Positions 30,366 to 40,299 of a stretch of DNA of 64,000 nucleotides are shown one piece after another. Within the stretch, counting starts at the first letter, position 1, and each line of letters starts with the position of its first letter. The stretch spans positions 3,316,492-3,380,491 of the forward strand of contig NZ_WUTY02000001.1 of the NCBI RefSeq assembly GCF_009828925.2, written 5' to 3'. The notes beneath the pieces are model-generated. The model was not told where the DNA came from, searched no databases, and saw only the letters and a program-made list of their open reading frames with translations. This DNA is from Methylicorpusculum oleiharenae (GTDB lineage Bacteria; Pseudomonadota; Gammaproteobacteria; Methylococcales; Methylomonadaceae). The translations under genes and the position numbers were made by a program.

Positions 30366-31231
30366 TGAATACAACACAAAACCTGGTATTGGCCGGCATC
30401 GATGGCTCATCTTTAACCAACGCTGTTTGCGATTATGCTGCCTGGCTTGCTCAAAAAGCGGATGCCCCTTTAAAACTGCTTCATACCATCGATCATCACC
30501 CCGAAGCAACGGATCATACTGATTTGACTGGCAATATCGGCGTCGATAGCCGTGACCACTTAATGGATGAATTGACCCAACTTGAACAGCAACGCAGCAA
30601 GCTGCGGCTCCAGCAAGGCAAGCAATTTCTGCAAGTTGCCAGGGAACGGGTAATGCAGGCCGGAGTTCTCGACCCGATCACCAGTCAACGCCACGGCAGT
30701 TTGGTCGAATCGTTGATCGAACTGGAATCCGACTTGCGGGTGCTGGTGATTGGCGTGCGCGGCAAGGTACACGAAAATCAGCCGGACAAGATCGGCGCCA
30801 AGCTGGAGTCCATTATCCGTTCGCTGCACAAACCGATTCTGGTGGTGAACGCCGAATTTAAAGAGCCGGAACGTATCATGCTGGCTTACGACGGCAGCCA
30901 GGCTTCCGAAAAAGCCCTGGACATGGTTGCCAACAGTCCGTTGTATAAAGGCCTGACATGTCATCTGGTCTGCGTCAGCAAGGATGAAGGCAAAGGGCAA
31001 CTCCTTGAGATCGCCGCCAACAAATTGCACTTGGCAGGCGGCATTGAAGTCATCGCCAAAAAACTGGTGGGCAAACCAGAACTGGCTTTATCCGAGTATC
31101 ACGAGCAAAAAGCTATCGATATGACCGTGATGGGCGCATTCGGCCATACCCGAATTCACGACTGGTTGTTGGGGAGTTTTACGGTAAAAATGTTGACGCA
31201 TAGCCTCAAGCCTCTGCTGTTATTGCGCTGA
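30365..31231 (+). CDS. Tandem universal stress protein (UspE-like)
   Basis: This 288-residue protein holds two UspA folds, residues 1-157 and 160-288. The second ends with a GAFGHTRIHDWLLGSFTVKML segment that resembles the nucleotide-binding G-2x-G-9x-G(S/T) motif. The start overlaps the SulP stop by one base, so it is translationally coupled and may regulate the transporter. Confidence 0.88.
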   Translation: MNTTQNLVLAGIDGSSLTNAVCDYAAWLAQKADAPLKLLHTIDHHPEATDHTDLTGNIGVDSRDHLMDELTQLEQQRSKLRLQQGKQFLQVARERVMQAGVLDPITSQRHGSLVESLIELESDLRVLVIGVRGKVHENQPDKIGAKLESIIRSLHKPILVVNAEFKEPERIMLAYDGSQASEKALDMVANSPLYKGLTCHLVCVSKDEGKGQLLEIAANKLHLAGGIEVIAKKLVGKPELALSEYHEQKAIDMTVMGAFGHTRIHDWLLGSFTVKMLTHSLKPLLLLR

Positions 31232-31503
31232 GGCACAAGCCAGGCGACAGGGTGGTATCGAAAGACTCATGCATGACAAGCGTTAACTGGCGCATACCGA
31301 TTGTTTATGATTAACTCCCAACGACCCTATGACCTCAATTGACCCATCGCTATCCATCTGTTTAAACCGAGCAAAAATAGCAGTGAAGGCCTTAAGTCCT
31401 CTTTTACAGGAATGTCGGCTATACGCTTATCCAAGCTAACGGGCAGGCTGTACTATGTTAAAACCTTTCTCAGTCGACCTTAAAAACCTGCGTAGGATTC
31501 ATT

Positions 31504-32541
31504 ATGCTTATTGAGATCAAATATTTTTTTTCCGTTTTATTTGCCGTATTTATTTTGGTAGCGGACATTAGCCAGGCTGATGACGCCAATAAGGATTTAA
31601 AAACACAAGCAAATGCCTTGTTTGGCATCATCATGCCGGTGACCTCTGATACCCCCGATGTTTTGTTAGGGCAGGCCTTATTTTGGGATGTTCGGGTTTC
31701 CGGAGATGGCAGGACGGCTTGTGCCAGTTGCCATCAAGCTGAAGATTGGGGCGCAGATCGGCGGACATTTTCACCTGACGCCAAGGGCAAGCTGACTTCG
31801 CGTAATGCGCAGACAGTGTTTAACGCAATGATGCAACCGGCCTTACGCTGGGCAGGGGATAGGACCTCGGGGGCCCATCAGGCCGAAAAATCACTAACGG
31901 GTTCCATGGGGTTCAGTTCGGTCGATGCGGTGGTTCCGATTCTTGACTCACTGAATTATGAGGCGTCTTTCAAGGCTGCTTTTCCGGAAACGCCGGTCCC
32001 TCTGTCTTCCTCAAATTATGCCAAAGCGCTTCAAGCCTATCAGGCGACTTTATTAACGCCTGCGCCCTTCGATCACTTTCTATCAGGGAATGATTCGTCG
32101 CTGACCCATCAGCAAAAAGAGGGCTTGGCTTTATTTATCGATACCGGTTGTGCTTCCTGCCATAATGGCCCGCTGCTGGGAGGCAATTCAATTCAAAAGT
32201 TTGGTGTTGTCAAAGATTATTGGTCAGCGACTCAATCTGAAAAGCGAGATCCCGGTCGTTTTGAGTTGACCAAAAATGAGGCAGATCTTTATACATTCCG
32301 TGTATCCATGCTGCGCAATATTGCTAAAACCGGGCCTTTCTTTCACGATGGCTCTGTGGCTGAACTTAAAGAGGCGGTGCGCATTATGGCCGAAGTTCAG
32401 CTTGGGAAAATTTTGAGTGATTATGACGTAAACAAAATTGTTGCTTTTCTTGAGTCATTGACCGGTGACGTACCGGTTAATTACAAGCCGCGATTTGATC
32501 TTTACGATCAGCTTGGAAATAACTTAAAAGTGTCGCGTTAG
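31504..32541 (+). CDS. Diheme cytochrome c peroxidase / MauG family protein
   Basis: This 345-residue exported protein has a signal peptide (residues 1-25, ending SQA) and two CxxCH haem c sites, both CASCH, near residues 75-79 and 218-222. The layout, with a PFFHDGSVAELKEAVRIM end, is that of the bacterial cytochrome c peroxidase/MauG family. It may reduce peroxide or modify a partner protein in the periplasm. It stands alone, with 272 bases before it and a long gap after. Confidence 0.88.
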   Translation: MLIEIKYFFSVLFAVFILVADISQADDANKDLKTQANALFGIIMPVTSDTPDVLLGQALFWDVRVSGDGRTACASCHQAEDWGADRRTFSPDAKGKLTSRNAQTVFNAMMQPALRWAGDRTSGAHQAEKSLTGSMGFSSVDAVVPILDSLNYEASFKAAFPETPVPLSSSNYAKALQAYQATLLTPAPFDHFLSGNDSSLTHQQKEGLALFIDTGCASCHNGPLLGGNSIQKFGVVKDYWSATQSEKRDPGRFELTKNEADLYTFRVSMLRNIAKTGPFFHDGSVAELKEAVRIMAEVQLGKILSDYDVNKIVAFLESLTGDVPVNYKPRFDLYDQLGNNLKVSR

Positions 32542-33101
32542 GTGTTTAAAGCAAAAGAACCAGCTGAATCGTTGTGACAGTTTGAAGTCAAAGCAATAGG
32601 GATTTGTATAATATTCATACAGTTTAATCGATATTTACTATCTTTTAGTAATAATGAAGTGTGTAAAGGCTATTATCACTTTTCGGTATAATAGATATAT
32701 TTTTGGGCACCAATTTCCCTGGCGGGGCCATAAGCTAAAAAAGCATCTCCAGAGTAAAATTATTTGTCTTTTTGGCTATGTGAAAAACGAGGTTGGAATC
32801 AAGACTCTAAGGCGATATCATCGAAACCAATCAAGGGGTTGGAATTCCATTTTCGGATAATTACTCCCCCCATAAAACAATCAAAAAAAGCTTGACAGCT
32901 TTTTAGTGTCTAAAAATTGAAATTGTGTAGCCTTGATTTAATTGCGACCTTAGTGGTGGCTCAGTGCGTGTAGCGAGGGTTTCTTGCTGCGCAAAGGGTT
33001 CAGCCTCAAAAATTCGGTTTACAGCACTCATAAGCGACCAACGAAGGCCGAAAAAACCAATGCTATGATGTGTTTGTCGCAAACTTACGCTATTAACTTG
33101 G
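32542..33101. other. AT-rich intergenic region, no gene
   Basis: This 560-base stretch has stops in all frames. The only structure seen is a short palindrome AAAAAGCTTGACAGCTTTTT at 32884-32904. It ends at a broken IS66 transposase fragment, so it may be the debris of an old insertion. Confidence 0.4.
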
Positions 33102-33335
33102 ATGGCCACTCTTGATAAAGCCTCGTTTCGCAGTGAAGTCAGCCGCTTAAAAGCGGACTTCGAGAACCAGTGTGCCAAAGGCAAAATCACCGATGAAAGC
33201 CAGGCTATCATGAGTAGCTTGTTCTAGTTGTTGAGTTGATACTCGCCATTTTTCTGGAACGTATTACGAAGAAGAATACGACCCACTCCAGCAAGCCTTC
33301 GTCGCAGACCGAGAAAGATGAATCAATGAGATCGC
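33102..33335 (+). pseudogene. IS66-type transposase fragment, frameshifted
   Basis: The ATG at 33102 starts 41 residues (MATLDKASFRSEVSRLKADF and onward, stop at 33225-33227) that resemble the N-terminus of IS66 transposases. After the stop, a different frame (from about 33230) resumes the same protein: VELILAIFLERITKK, then SSKPSSQTEKDESM. A single shift therefore broke it, and the remaining 400-plus residues are missing. Confidence 0.7.
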
Positions 33336-33524
33336 GAAACAGGCAGAAGAGTTTTGGGAAGAATTGCATGAGATTTGCACAAACCTGAACCTATTGTTAG
33401 TGACGTTACACATTGATAATAAGAAATTAGTCAAAGCCCTGGTTACTGGAAAAAAGACACCGATGGCACTTATCAATAATGCCCCTGTTTATCATGACAA
33501 TATTCTAAAAGAAAGGTGCTTGTT

Positions 33525-34271
33525 TTGAGACATTCTGAATTTCATCGCGCCCATCGTATCGGCTGGTTACGCGCCGCCGTATTAGGTGCTAACGACGGCA
33601 TTGTTTCAACAGCGAGTCTTGTAATCGGCGTCGCTGCTGCCCACGCCGACATCCAGGCCATACTAGTTAGCGGCACAGCCGGATTGGTAGCCGGTGCCAT
33701 GTCTATGGCAGCCGGTGAATATGTCTCTGTCAGCTCCCAAGTTGATACAGAGCAAGCTGACTTAAAGCGGGAAGAGCAGGAACTGACGGAAAATCACCAT
33801 CAGGAAGTAAATGAACTAAAAGTGATCTATATCGCCAGAGGCCTCAAACCGGAACTTGCGCAGCAGGTTGCCGAACAATTAATGGCCCACGATGCTTTGG
33901 CAGCCCATGCGCGCGATGAATTAGGGCTAACAGAAATTACCACGGCGCGTCCCTTACAAGCAGCCTTAACTTCAGCCCTGACGTTTTCTTTGGGGGCATT
34001 GTTACCCCTGTTGATGGTGATGGTTTTCCCTTATTTGCCTTTGGCACAAGCCAATCAAATGATTATAAATTTAACCGCATCGGACACCATGCCACTGATA
34101 ACCCTAGTAGGTTCTATTTCTTTGTTATCGCTGATGCTGTTGGGCGGCCTATCTGCCTTAGCCGGTGGTGCTTCTGTTTTAACGGCAGTCGCCCGTGTCA
34201 TATTTTGGGGCATATTATCGATGGGCATTACCGCAGGCGTCGGTTTATTGTTCGGAACGGTTAGCGGATGA
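33525..34271 (+). CDS. VIT1/CCC1 family membrane transporter
   Basis: This 248-residue protein belongs to the VIT/CCC1 iron/manganese transporter family. It starts MRHSEFHRAHRIGWLRA, then LGANDGIVSTASL, AGAMSMAAGEYVSVSSQ with the conserved MAAGEY, a glutamate-rich cytosolic metal-binding section (about 70-135), and three C-terminal helices. I prefer the TTG at 33525, eight bases after AAAGG, because the family N-terminus fits; the frame opens at a GTG at 33516. Confidence 0.85.
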   Translation: MRHSEFHRAHRIGWLRAAVLGANDGIVSTASLVIGVAAAHADIQAILVSGTAGLVAGAMSMAAGEYVSVSSQVDTEQADLKREEQELTENHHQEVNELKVIYIARGLKPELAQQVAEQLMAHDALAAHARDELGLTEITTARPLQAALTSALTFSLGALLPLLMVMVFPYLPLAQANQMIINLTASDTMPLITLVGSISLLSLMLLGGLSALAGGASVLTAVARVIFWGILSMGITAGVGLLFGTVSG

Positions 34272-34862
34272 TTATTTACAAATTAGTCCATCAATGAGGA
34301 CTGCCGATCCAATTAATGTACATTGCTTACCCTCATCGAATCTTAACCAGAAATCCCAATAGAAATTCATTTTGGTGGAGTATGGTTGCTCATTATTTTT
34401 GCGTAGTCGATTGGCATGAAACTAAAAGTAATTAACGCTTAATTCAATCATCAGACATATTCCGCTATGTCGTCGGTTGAATGGTCGCTCCGCGCGAAAC
34501 CGCGGAACTGACCGAGCAGCTGAGCGCCGAGACGGTGGCCGCCTTACTGGCTCTCTGTGTCAGGATAGTTGTCGGAGCCCACTTTCGTTTAAGCTTCTGA
34601 TGAGCAGTCGCCTGACTATCACACAGATTACCCCGTGCGAAAACTCCTTTTCCGAGCAACAGCGGGTTAAGGATGCCGTTTGTAGTTAGGTAAAGTGGGT
34701 GGTCATTCGTTGAATGAGAAGGAGTGACGAGTCAATCTTGTATTGTAGGGATGTCGTACGACTTTTGAAGCGGCAACTTTTTCAGCCGAATGTTGGAAAG
34801 CGTACAGACTAGGCTGGCAATTCATTTAATAATTTTCGCCCATAACTGAATGGAGACTGATT
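34272..34862. other. Intergenic debris region with a solo IS end
   Basis: Positions 34480-34565 have a GC-rich, protein-like frame (APRETAELTEQLSAETVAAL) that is broken on both sides and unassigned. An isolated IS3-type end follows at 34553-34574. Nothing else is recognised in this 591-base gap. Confidence 0.4.
34553..34574 (+). repeat. Solo copy of the IS3-type element's terminal repeat
   Basis: The 22 bases are identical to the reverse complement of 40787-40808, the outer end of the IS3-type element at 39172-40803, but no transposase lies next to them. It may be a leftover from an earlier copy or a deletion joint. Confidence 0.6.
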
Positions 34863-35270
34863 ATGATCCTTTCTATTAACTCGTCCGTTGACGAATACCC
34901 AATATCTTTACAAACTTCAGCAAGCGCAGTGTCGTGGAGCGCTATCTTGGCTGGTGCTACAGCCGCCGCTGCCCTGGCGGGGTATTGTTGATGTTGGGTT
35001 TGGGTCTGTCCCCGGTACCGCCCTGGGTGGACAGCGGCGTCAGCGCAACTACCTGCGCCTTGACTCCAGTCGAAAGCGATTCGGTGCAGCAGCCAGCCGG
35101 GTTTCAGAAGTTAAGGCTTGTCGGGTCAGCATCTGAAGTCACCCGCATCTTCATGAATAGTACTCATACGGGCCCCCTGCCTGCAGAGGATGTGCAGTAT
35201 CTCGGACAGGTTGTTGCGTTGCGTACCGGCATGCGTCACAAGACGCTGAAAAACGGGTGAAGGGATAACG
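34863..35270 (+). pseudogene. Broken membrane protein gene with several frameshifts
   Basis: An ATG at 34863 begins a frame reading TSASAVSWSAILAGATAAAALAG and stops near 34992. The same protein continues in the next frame as LLMLGLGLSPVPPWVDSGVSAT, and a third shift near 35240 restores SQDAEKRVKG. The N-terminus looks like a known type of bacterial hypothetical membrane protein, and a central portion appears lost. It is a pseudogene of unknown function. Confidence 0.6.
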
Positions 35271-35389
35271 GTTTGATGAGGTTTTCCGCCTTAGTTTTCC
35301 CTATTTCACTGACTCAGTGACATCGGTAAACTGAAGCGTTTACGTTCAAAAAATCTTACTATAACGACATCACAAAGAGGATATTCACC

Positions 35390-35812
35390 ATGAAGCTATT
35401 GAAAACGATGACCATCGGATTGTTATTAGGGGCCAGCCAGTTGGTTTTGGCCGAAGATCATACTGCAGTGGCATTAGAACAGGCTCATGCCGCCGCCGAA
35501 CACGGCAAGATGGGCCATGCTTCGATTCTGGTCGAACATGCCGAAGCGGCTCTAGAGCATACATTGAAAGCGCTGGAAACGGCAGAAGGTGAGGAAAAAA
35601 TGCATTTGGAAGCCGCGGTCAAGGTTCTGGAATATTCGATCGAACACGGTAAATTGGATCACGCAGACATGGCTACACCTTCTGCCGAAGAAGCCGTGGA
35701 ACACATCAAGGCCGCTCAACCTAAATCGGAATCGGCTCCAGCCGCTGAAGATGCGGCAAAACCTTCTGCCGGTAAATGGCCAATCCGTGGTCATAAGGAA
35801 CTGAACAAATAG
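35390..35812 (+). CDS. smbP: Small metal-binding protein, SmbP-like, exported
   Basis: This 140-residue protein has a signal peptide (residues 1-21, ending VLA) and regular repeats around A-x-E-H and H-A motifs (EQAHAAAEHGKMGHASILVEHAEAALEHTLKAL). This histidine/glutamate-rich helical pattern is that of SmbP, the periplasmic copper-binding protein first described in Nitrosomonas. A lysine/alanine/proline-rich tail (about 105-140) is longer than in the classic 93-residue form. A ribosome site AGAGGA precedes it and a terminator follows. Likely a periplasmic metal buffer. Confidence 0.75.
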   Translation: MKLLKTMTIGLLLGASQLVLAEDHTAVALEQAHAAAEHGKMGHASILVEHAEAALEHTLKALETAEGEEKMHLEAAVKVLEYSIEHGKLDHADMATPSAEEAVEHIKAAQPKSESAPAAEDAAKPSAGKWPIRGHKELNK

Positions 35813-35842
35813 GTCAAATTACTCGTAATTCAGCTTATCGAA

Positions 35843-35888
35843 AAGGAGGCGGCCTCTACCATACCAATGGAGTTCCGCCTCTTTCTTT
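35843..35888 (+). terminator. Rho-independent terminator after smbP
   Basis: Arms GAGGCGG (35846-35852) and CCGCCTC (35875-35881) with flanking AAAG and TTTC extend the stem, followed by TTTCTTTATT. It lies 33 bases after the smbP stop. Confidence 0.75.
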
Positions 35889-36301
35889 ATTGGGGTAATG
35901 TCAGCGGGTTTCTAAACGTTTGGGTGCTAATTAACAAATGGCACTAAAGTTTTCACGGGATTTATCCGTGAATTCAGCAATGATAACGACAACCGTCAGT
36001 GCAATGAGCAAAAAACCATTGATTTAGCAGGCAAAAATTGACCCCTTTCGCTCATTGTAAGGTAACGTTGATCGACTCACCGCTGTCAACTTCTATGCAA
36101 TCAGTCAAATGTGATTTTTTGAAGCAAGATAACATGAAGCAAACCGAGCTCGGCCCGAGAAAGCTTAAAATATGATGAAGGGTCACATGGCCGCGCTCCA
36201 ATGACATGCAATATCCGGAATTTGACTTTACTCCGACCAGACTGGATTAATCATAACCGCATAAATTTTTTTACTTTTTTACTTTTTCGGAGAAAGCAAC
36301 G
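35889..36301. other. Intergenic region without a recognised gene
   Basis: About 410 bases with no credible frame. The run at 36264-36289 is T-rich. It ends abruptly in the helicase fragment at 36302, with no start codon or ribosome site for it. Confidence 0.4.
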
Positions 36302-36690
36302 CATCCGTTATTGGAATTGCTCTTGCCGAAAGCGGAAGAATTCGCTCACGCCGAGGAACGCCGTTTGCTCTATGTGGCACTGACTCGCGCGCGATATCAT
36401 GTGTATTTGATAAGTGATGCCGATAAGGCTTCTGATTTTGTCCGCGAGTTGGTCGATCAGGGCTACGAGATTAACGTTGACGAATTTACCGGAGAGGGTT
36501 TTCAGGACAAGATTGCCGACATTCTGTGCAGCGAATGCGAAACCGATTATAGGGTGGCCAGGGACAGCAAACACGGCAGTTTTTTTGGATGCAGCCAGTA
36601 TCCACTGTGCACGCATACCGAGGCAGCCTGCCAATGGTGCGGCAGCGGCATGCGTGAAAAGAGCATGTCCTACGCGCTTTTCGTCAAGGC
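36302..36690 (+). pseudogene. C-terminal remnant of a UvrD/HelD-type helicase with a zinc-finger tail
   Basis: The frame reads HPLLELLLPKAEEFAHAEER, then RRLLYVALTRAR, the last helicase motif (VALTRAR) of superfamily 1A. A C-terminal CSECETDYRVARD...CSQYPLCTHTEAACQWCG zinc-finger section follows. The helicase core upstream is missing and the tail runs into unrelated sequence near 36690. It is a truncated relic. Confidence 0.65.
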
Positions 36691-36702
36691 CGCCGGTGAC
36701 AA

Positions 36703-36780
36703 ATGCTGGGTGTGTTTACCGGCGATGTGCTATTTGTCGGCGACACCGGGCGCACCGTCCCATTCCCGGGAAAATCGGCG
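36703..36780 (+). pseudogene. Metallo-beta-lactamase-fold hydrolase scrap
   Basis: About 18 codons read MLGVFTGDVLFVGDTGRT, close to the VFTGDTLF-GD-GRT core of MBL-fold hydrolases such as persulfide dioxygenases. Nothing matching lies on either side, so this is only a scrap spliced to the helicase relic. The region 36780-36960 is GC-rich and looks like a dispersed intergenic repeat. Confidence 0.4.
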
Positions 36781-37048
36781 AGAATGCCGGCAACCCCTCG
36801 GAGCGCGACGACTCCACCCTTGGTATCAAAAAGGTACGAACCCGGTGTTCCGAAAAACCGCCCCGACTTCGTTGCGTACAAGCTGGCAATCACCAGGCCC
36901 TCTTTTATCCGATGCTGAAACTCCCTGGGTACTGGATAACAGATATGCGTTAGCCTTTTGATCATTAAACTAGCGGAAGAGGTTATTAGATTGTTGTTTA
37001 ATTTGTTAACATTCAAGCTCACTATCCCAGTTACTAGAGGCCTCATAC

Positions 37049-39193
37049 GTGAAAGATCAATCCAGGAACAAGCTAGACAGTGAATCGATAAAAATCATTG
37101 AAGCAAAACATCACGATCCTTTTTCTGTTTTGGGTCGCCATCCACACGACAAGCTAATCAATGTTAAGGTTTATTTACCGTACGCGGAATCGGTCCGTTT
37201 TGCCAACGATGGCCCCGACATACCTCGCATAATTGGATCGGACTTTTTTGAATATACCGCTCAACCAAACGAATTACCAAAGCATTATCAATTAGTCTGG
37301 ATCGATAAAGACGGCAGTCAACACACGAATTACGATACTTATGACTTCGGCGTCCAATTGCCAGAATTTGATCGGCATTTGTTTGCTGAGGGCAAACACT
37401 GGCACATTTACCAGAAAATGGGCGCGCATCAGCATACTGTTGACACTATCGATGGCGTTTTATTTACCGTCTGGGCACCCAACGCCGGACGAGTCAGCGT
37501 AATCGGCGACTTTAACCGCTGGGATGGTCGTTGCAATCCCATGCGCAGCTTGGGCGGCAGTGGTATTTGGGAACTGTTTATACCGGGACTTAGCGCAGGT
37601 TGTTTATACAAATTTGAAATCTTAAATCGGCAAAGCAACCACGTGCTGGTGAAAACAGACCCGTATGGACAACAGTTTGAGTTGCGCCCCAATACCTCAT
37701 CTGTTGTGGTGCAAGATAGCGCCTACCCATGGCAAGATCAGCAGTGGATGTCAAGTCGAAGCAGTCATGACTGGCTGCATGAACCCATGTCTATTTATGA
37801 AGTTCATCTGGGCTCGTGGAAACGCGACGCACACGGCAATTTTCTTAGCTATCGCGACCTCGCTGTTGAGTTGGTTGAGTATGTAAAAATGCTCGGTTTT
37901 ACACATATAGAACTCATGCCCATTACCGAACATCCACTGGATGTCTCCTGGGGCTACCAAACCACGGGTTACTTTGCTCCCACCCGTCGTCACGGTTCAC
38001 CGGATGATTTTCGTTATTTTATGGATACCTGTCACCAGAACAATATTGGTGTAATTCTGGACTGGGTACCCGCCCATTTCCCCAAAGATTCCTTTGCGCT
38101 GGCGGGTTTTGACGGCAGCGCTCTTTACGAACATGAAGACCCCAGGAAAGGCGAGCACAGAGACTGGGGTACCTTAATCTATAATTATGGCCGTAATGAG
38201 GTCAGAAATTTTCTACTGGCCAGTGCCGTCTTTTGGATGGAAGAATTTCATCTTGACGGTTTGCGAGTGGATGCCGTCGCTTCGATGCTTTATCTGGATT
38301 ATTCGCGTGAAGAGAATGACTGGCTTCCCAACATCTACGGTGGTAATGAAAATCTTGAAGCGATCGCTTTTTTTAGAGAACTGAACTCGATTACCCATCA
38401 GCAGTTTCCTGGAACGGTAATGATGGCCGAAGAATCAACCGCGTGGCCGGGGGTTACCAGGCCTACCTGGGTCGGAGGGCTGGGGTTTTCCATGAAATGG
38501 AATATGGGCTGGATGAATGACATTCTGGCTTATATGAGCGTGGATCCTGTCCACAGACGCTTTCATCATGACCAACTGACCTTTGGTATGCTTTACGCTT
38601 TTACTGAAAACTTCACGTTACCATTTTCACATGACGAAGTCGTGCATGGCAAAGGGTCACTTCTCAATAAAATGCCCGGTGATGAATGGCAACGGTTTGC
38701 CAATCTTCGCCTGCTTTATACGTTGATGTTCACTTATCCAGGTAAAAAGCTGCTGTTCATGGGGTGTGAGTTTGGTCAGGGTACTCAATGGAATTCTGAT
38801 CAGTCGTTGGACTGGTATGTAGTGGATTACCCGCATCATAAAGGCATTCAGACCCTGATAAAAGAGTTAAACAATGTTTACAAGGTACAGCCAGCTTTGT
38901 TCAAACAGGACTTTGTTTACCAGGGCTTTGAATGGATAGACTGCCATGATGTCGAGCAATCCGTCATCAGTTATCGCCGTAAAGGTGGTAATCAGGAGCT
39001 GATCGTCGTGCTCAATTTTACCCCGGTAGTCAGAGAGAATTACCGCATAGGCGTGCCCGAAGCCGGCACCTATCATGAGATTTTTAATTCTGATTCACGT
39101 TTGTATGATGGCAGCAATACTACCAATGGCCAGGTAGTTTCTGAACCCATACCCTGGATGCACCCGGTAAATGTCAACGTAGTTGTCGCATGA
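37049..39193 (+). CDS. glgB: 1,4-alpha-glucan branching enzyme, C-terminus clipped by an IS
   Basis: This 714-residue enzyme makes alpha-1,6 branches in glycogen. It carries an N-terminal CBM48 domain, the GH13 barrel with [13 protein letters not shown] (catalytic Asp), [10 protein letters not shown] (catalytic Glu), [12 protein letters not shown], and a C-terminal beta domain. The start is GTG at 37049 after AGAGG. The natural C-terminus normally continues past SEPIPWM with a 20-residue end; here it is replaced by [10 protein letters not shown], the last residues of which are read from the IS end starting near 39172. The enzyme may still work. Confidence 0.95.
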   Translation: MKDQSRNKLDSESIKIIEAKHHDPFSVLGRHPHDKLINVKVYLPYAESVRFANDGPDIPRIIGSDFFEYTAQPNELPKHYQLVWIDKDGSQHTNYDTYDFGVQLPEFDRHLFAEGKHWHIYQKMGAHQHTVDTIDGVLFTVWAPNAGRVSVIGDFNRWDGRCNPMRSLGGSGIWELFIPGLSAGCLYKFEILNRQSNHVLVKTDPYGQQFELRPNTSSVVVQDSAYPWQDQQWMSSRSSHDWLHEPMSIYEVHLGSWKRDAHGNFLSYRDLAVELVEYVKMLGFTHIELMPITEHPLDVSWGYQTTGYFAPTRRHGSPDDFRYFMDTCHQNNIGVILDWVPAHFPKDSFALAGFDGSALYEHEDPRKGEHRDWGTLIYNYGRNEVRNFLLASAVFWMEEFHLDGLRVDAVASMLYLDYSREENDWLPNIYGGNENLEAIAFFRELNSITHQQFPGTVMMAEESTAWPGVTRPTWVGGLGFSMKWNMGWMNDILAYMSVDPVHRRFHHDQLTFGMLYAFTENFTLPFSHDEVVHGKGSLLNKMPGDEWQRFANLRLLYTLMFTYPGKKLLFMGCEFGQGTQWNSDQSLDWYVVDYPHHKGIQTLIKELNNVYKVQPALFKQDFVYQGFEWIDCHDVEQSVISYRRKGGNQELIVVLNFTPVVRENYRIGVPEAGTYHEIFNSDSRLYDGSNTTNGQVVSEPIPWMHPVNVNVVVA

Positions 39194-39201
39194 GTTGAAA
39201 A

Positions 39202-40299
39202 TTAATGAACGGTAGTGTCGGTATTTTTTACCGCACTATCGCTCGGTTTATCGGGATTTAAACAGACTTCTGCCTGCCATTCCCAGTTTCGGATATTTCG
39301 ACTCCAGCGCTCCGGTTTTTTGGCCTTAGCGGCCTCATAAACAGCTTGGCGTTGCCTCAGGATCGCCCGGTCTTCACCCGTGTGACGTTGCTCAGGCGTT
39401 ACAAATTGAATGCCGCTGTGCCGATGCTCATGGTTGTACCAGTCGACAAAGTCGGTTACCCAGTCCCTGGCGGCGGTGACCGAGGCAAACGGTTGGGTCG
39501 GATACTGGGCGTCGTATTTTAGGGTTTTGAACAACGACTCGGAATACGGGTTGTCATTACTCACCGCCGGGCGACTCCGCGAGGGTGTGACGCCAAGCTG
39601 CTGCAAGGTTGCCAACAGCGTTGCCCCTTTCATCGGGCTGCCGTTGTCGGAATGTAACACCAACTGGTGCGGTGGAATCCCTTCTCGTTGGCAGAGATCC
39701 GTGATCAGATCGGCCGCCAGTTCGCTGTTTTCTTGTTCATAAACTTGCCAGCCGACAATCTTGCGACTGAAGATATCCATGAACAGATACAGATAGAAAA
39801 ACTGGCCTTTGACGAGGCTGGTCAAATAGGTGATATCCCAACTCACCAGTTGTTTCGGTGCCGTCGCGGTGAGGGCTTTCGGCTTACTACGCTCGACCGA
39901 TGGACGGCAGGCATGACGGTGTTTGACTTGTTTCGCCTCGCGAAAAATGCGGTAAATCGTCGACTCCGACGCATAATATTCACCGCGTTCGGCCAACATC
40001 GGCACGATCTGATGCGGTGTTTTGTCTTTGAACTCATCGCTGTTGGCTAGGGCTAATACCTGAGCGCGTTCTTCGTCACTCAAACGATTACAAGGCACGT
40101 GTTGACGGCGCGTGCGACCGTCAACCGGCACGGCTTCGGGACGTTGCCAACGTTGTAACGTGCGCAGCGGTAGGCCCATCACCTCGGCAGCTTTGGCTTT
40201 ACGGGCTCCGTGATCAAACGCTTCGTTAAATAAGGTGAGTAAATGGGTGCGTTCTGCAAGAGGGATCATGGCGCCTTTTCCTCCCAGAACGCGTGGCAC
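39202..40299 (-). CDS. IS3-type transposase OrfB (DDE integrase)
   Basis: The 365-residue frame carries an rve-type DDE core: WDITYL (first Asp), HSDNGSPMKG (second Asp) and SNDNPYSESLFKTLKYD (Glu). It begins in the -1 frame of orfA at a GTG (40299). It would normally be made as an OrfAB fusion through the slippery A-AAA-AAG at about 40302-40308. Confidence 0.9.
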   Translation of the reverse strand: MPRVLGGKGAMIPLAERTHLLTLFNEAFDHGARKAKAAEVMGLPLRTLQRWQRPEAVPVDGRTRRQHVPCNRLSDEERAQVLALANSDEFKDKTPHQIVPMLAERGEYYASESTIYRIFREAKQVKHRHACRPSVERSKPKALTATAPKQLVSWDITYLTSLVKGQFFYLYLFMDIFSRKIVGWQVYEQENSELAADLITDLCQREGIPPHQLVLHSDNGSPMKGATLLATLQQLGVTPSRSRPAVSNDNPYSESLFKTLKYDAQYPTQPFASVTAARDWVTDFVDWYNHEHRHSGIQFVTPEQRHTGEDRAILRQRQAVYEAAKAKKPERWSRNIRNWEWQAEVCLNPDKPSDSAVKNTDTTVH

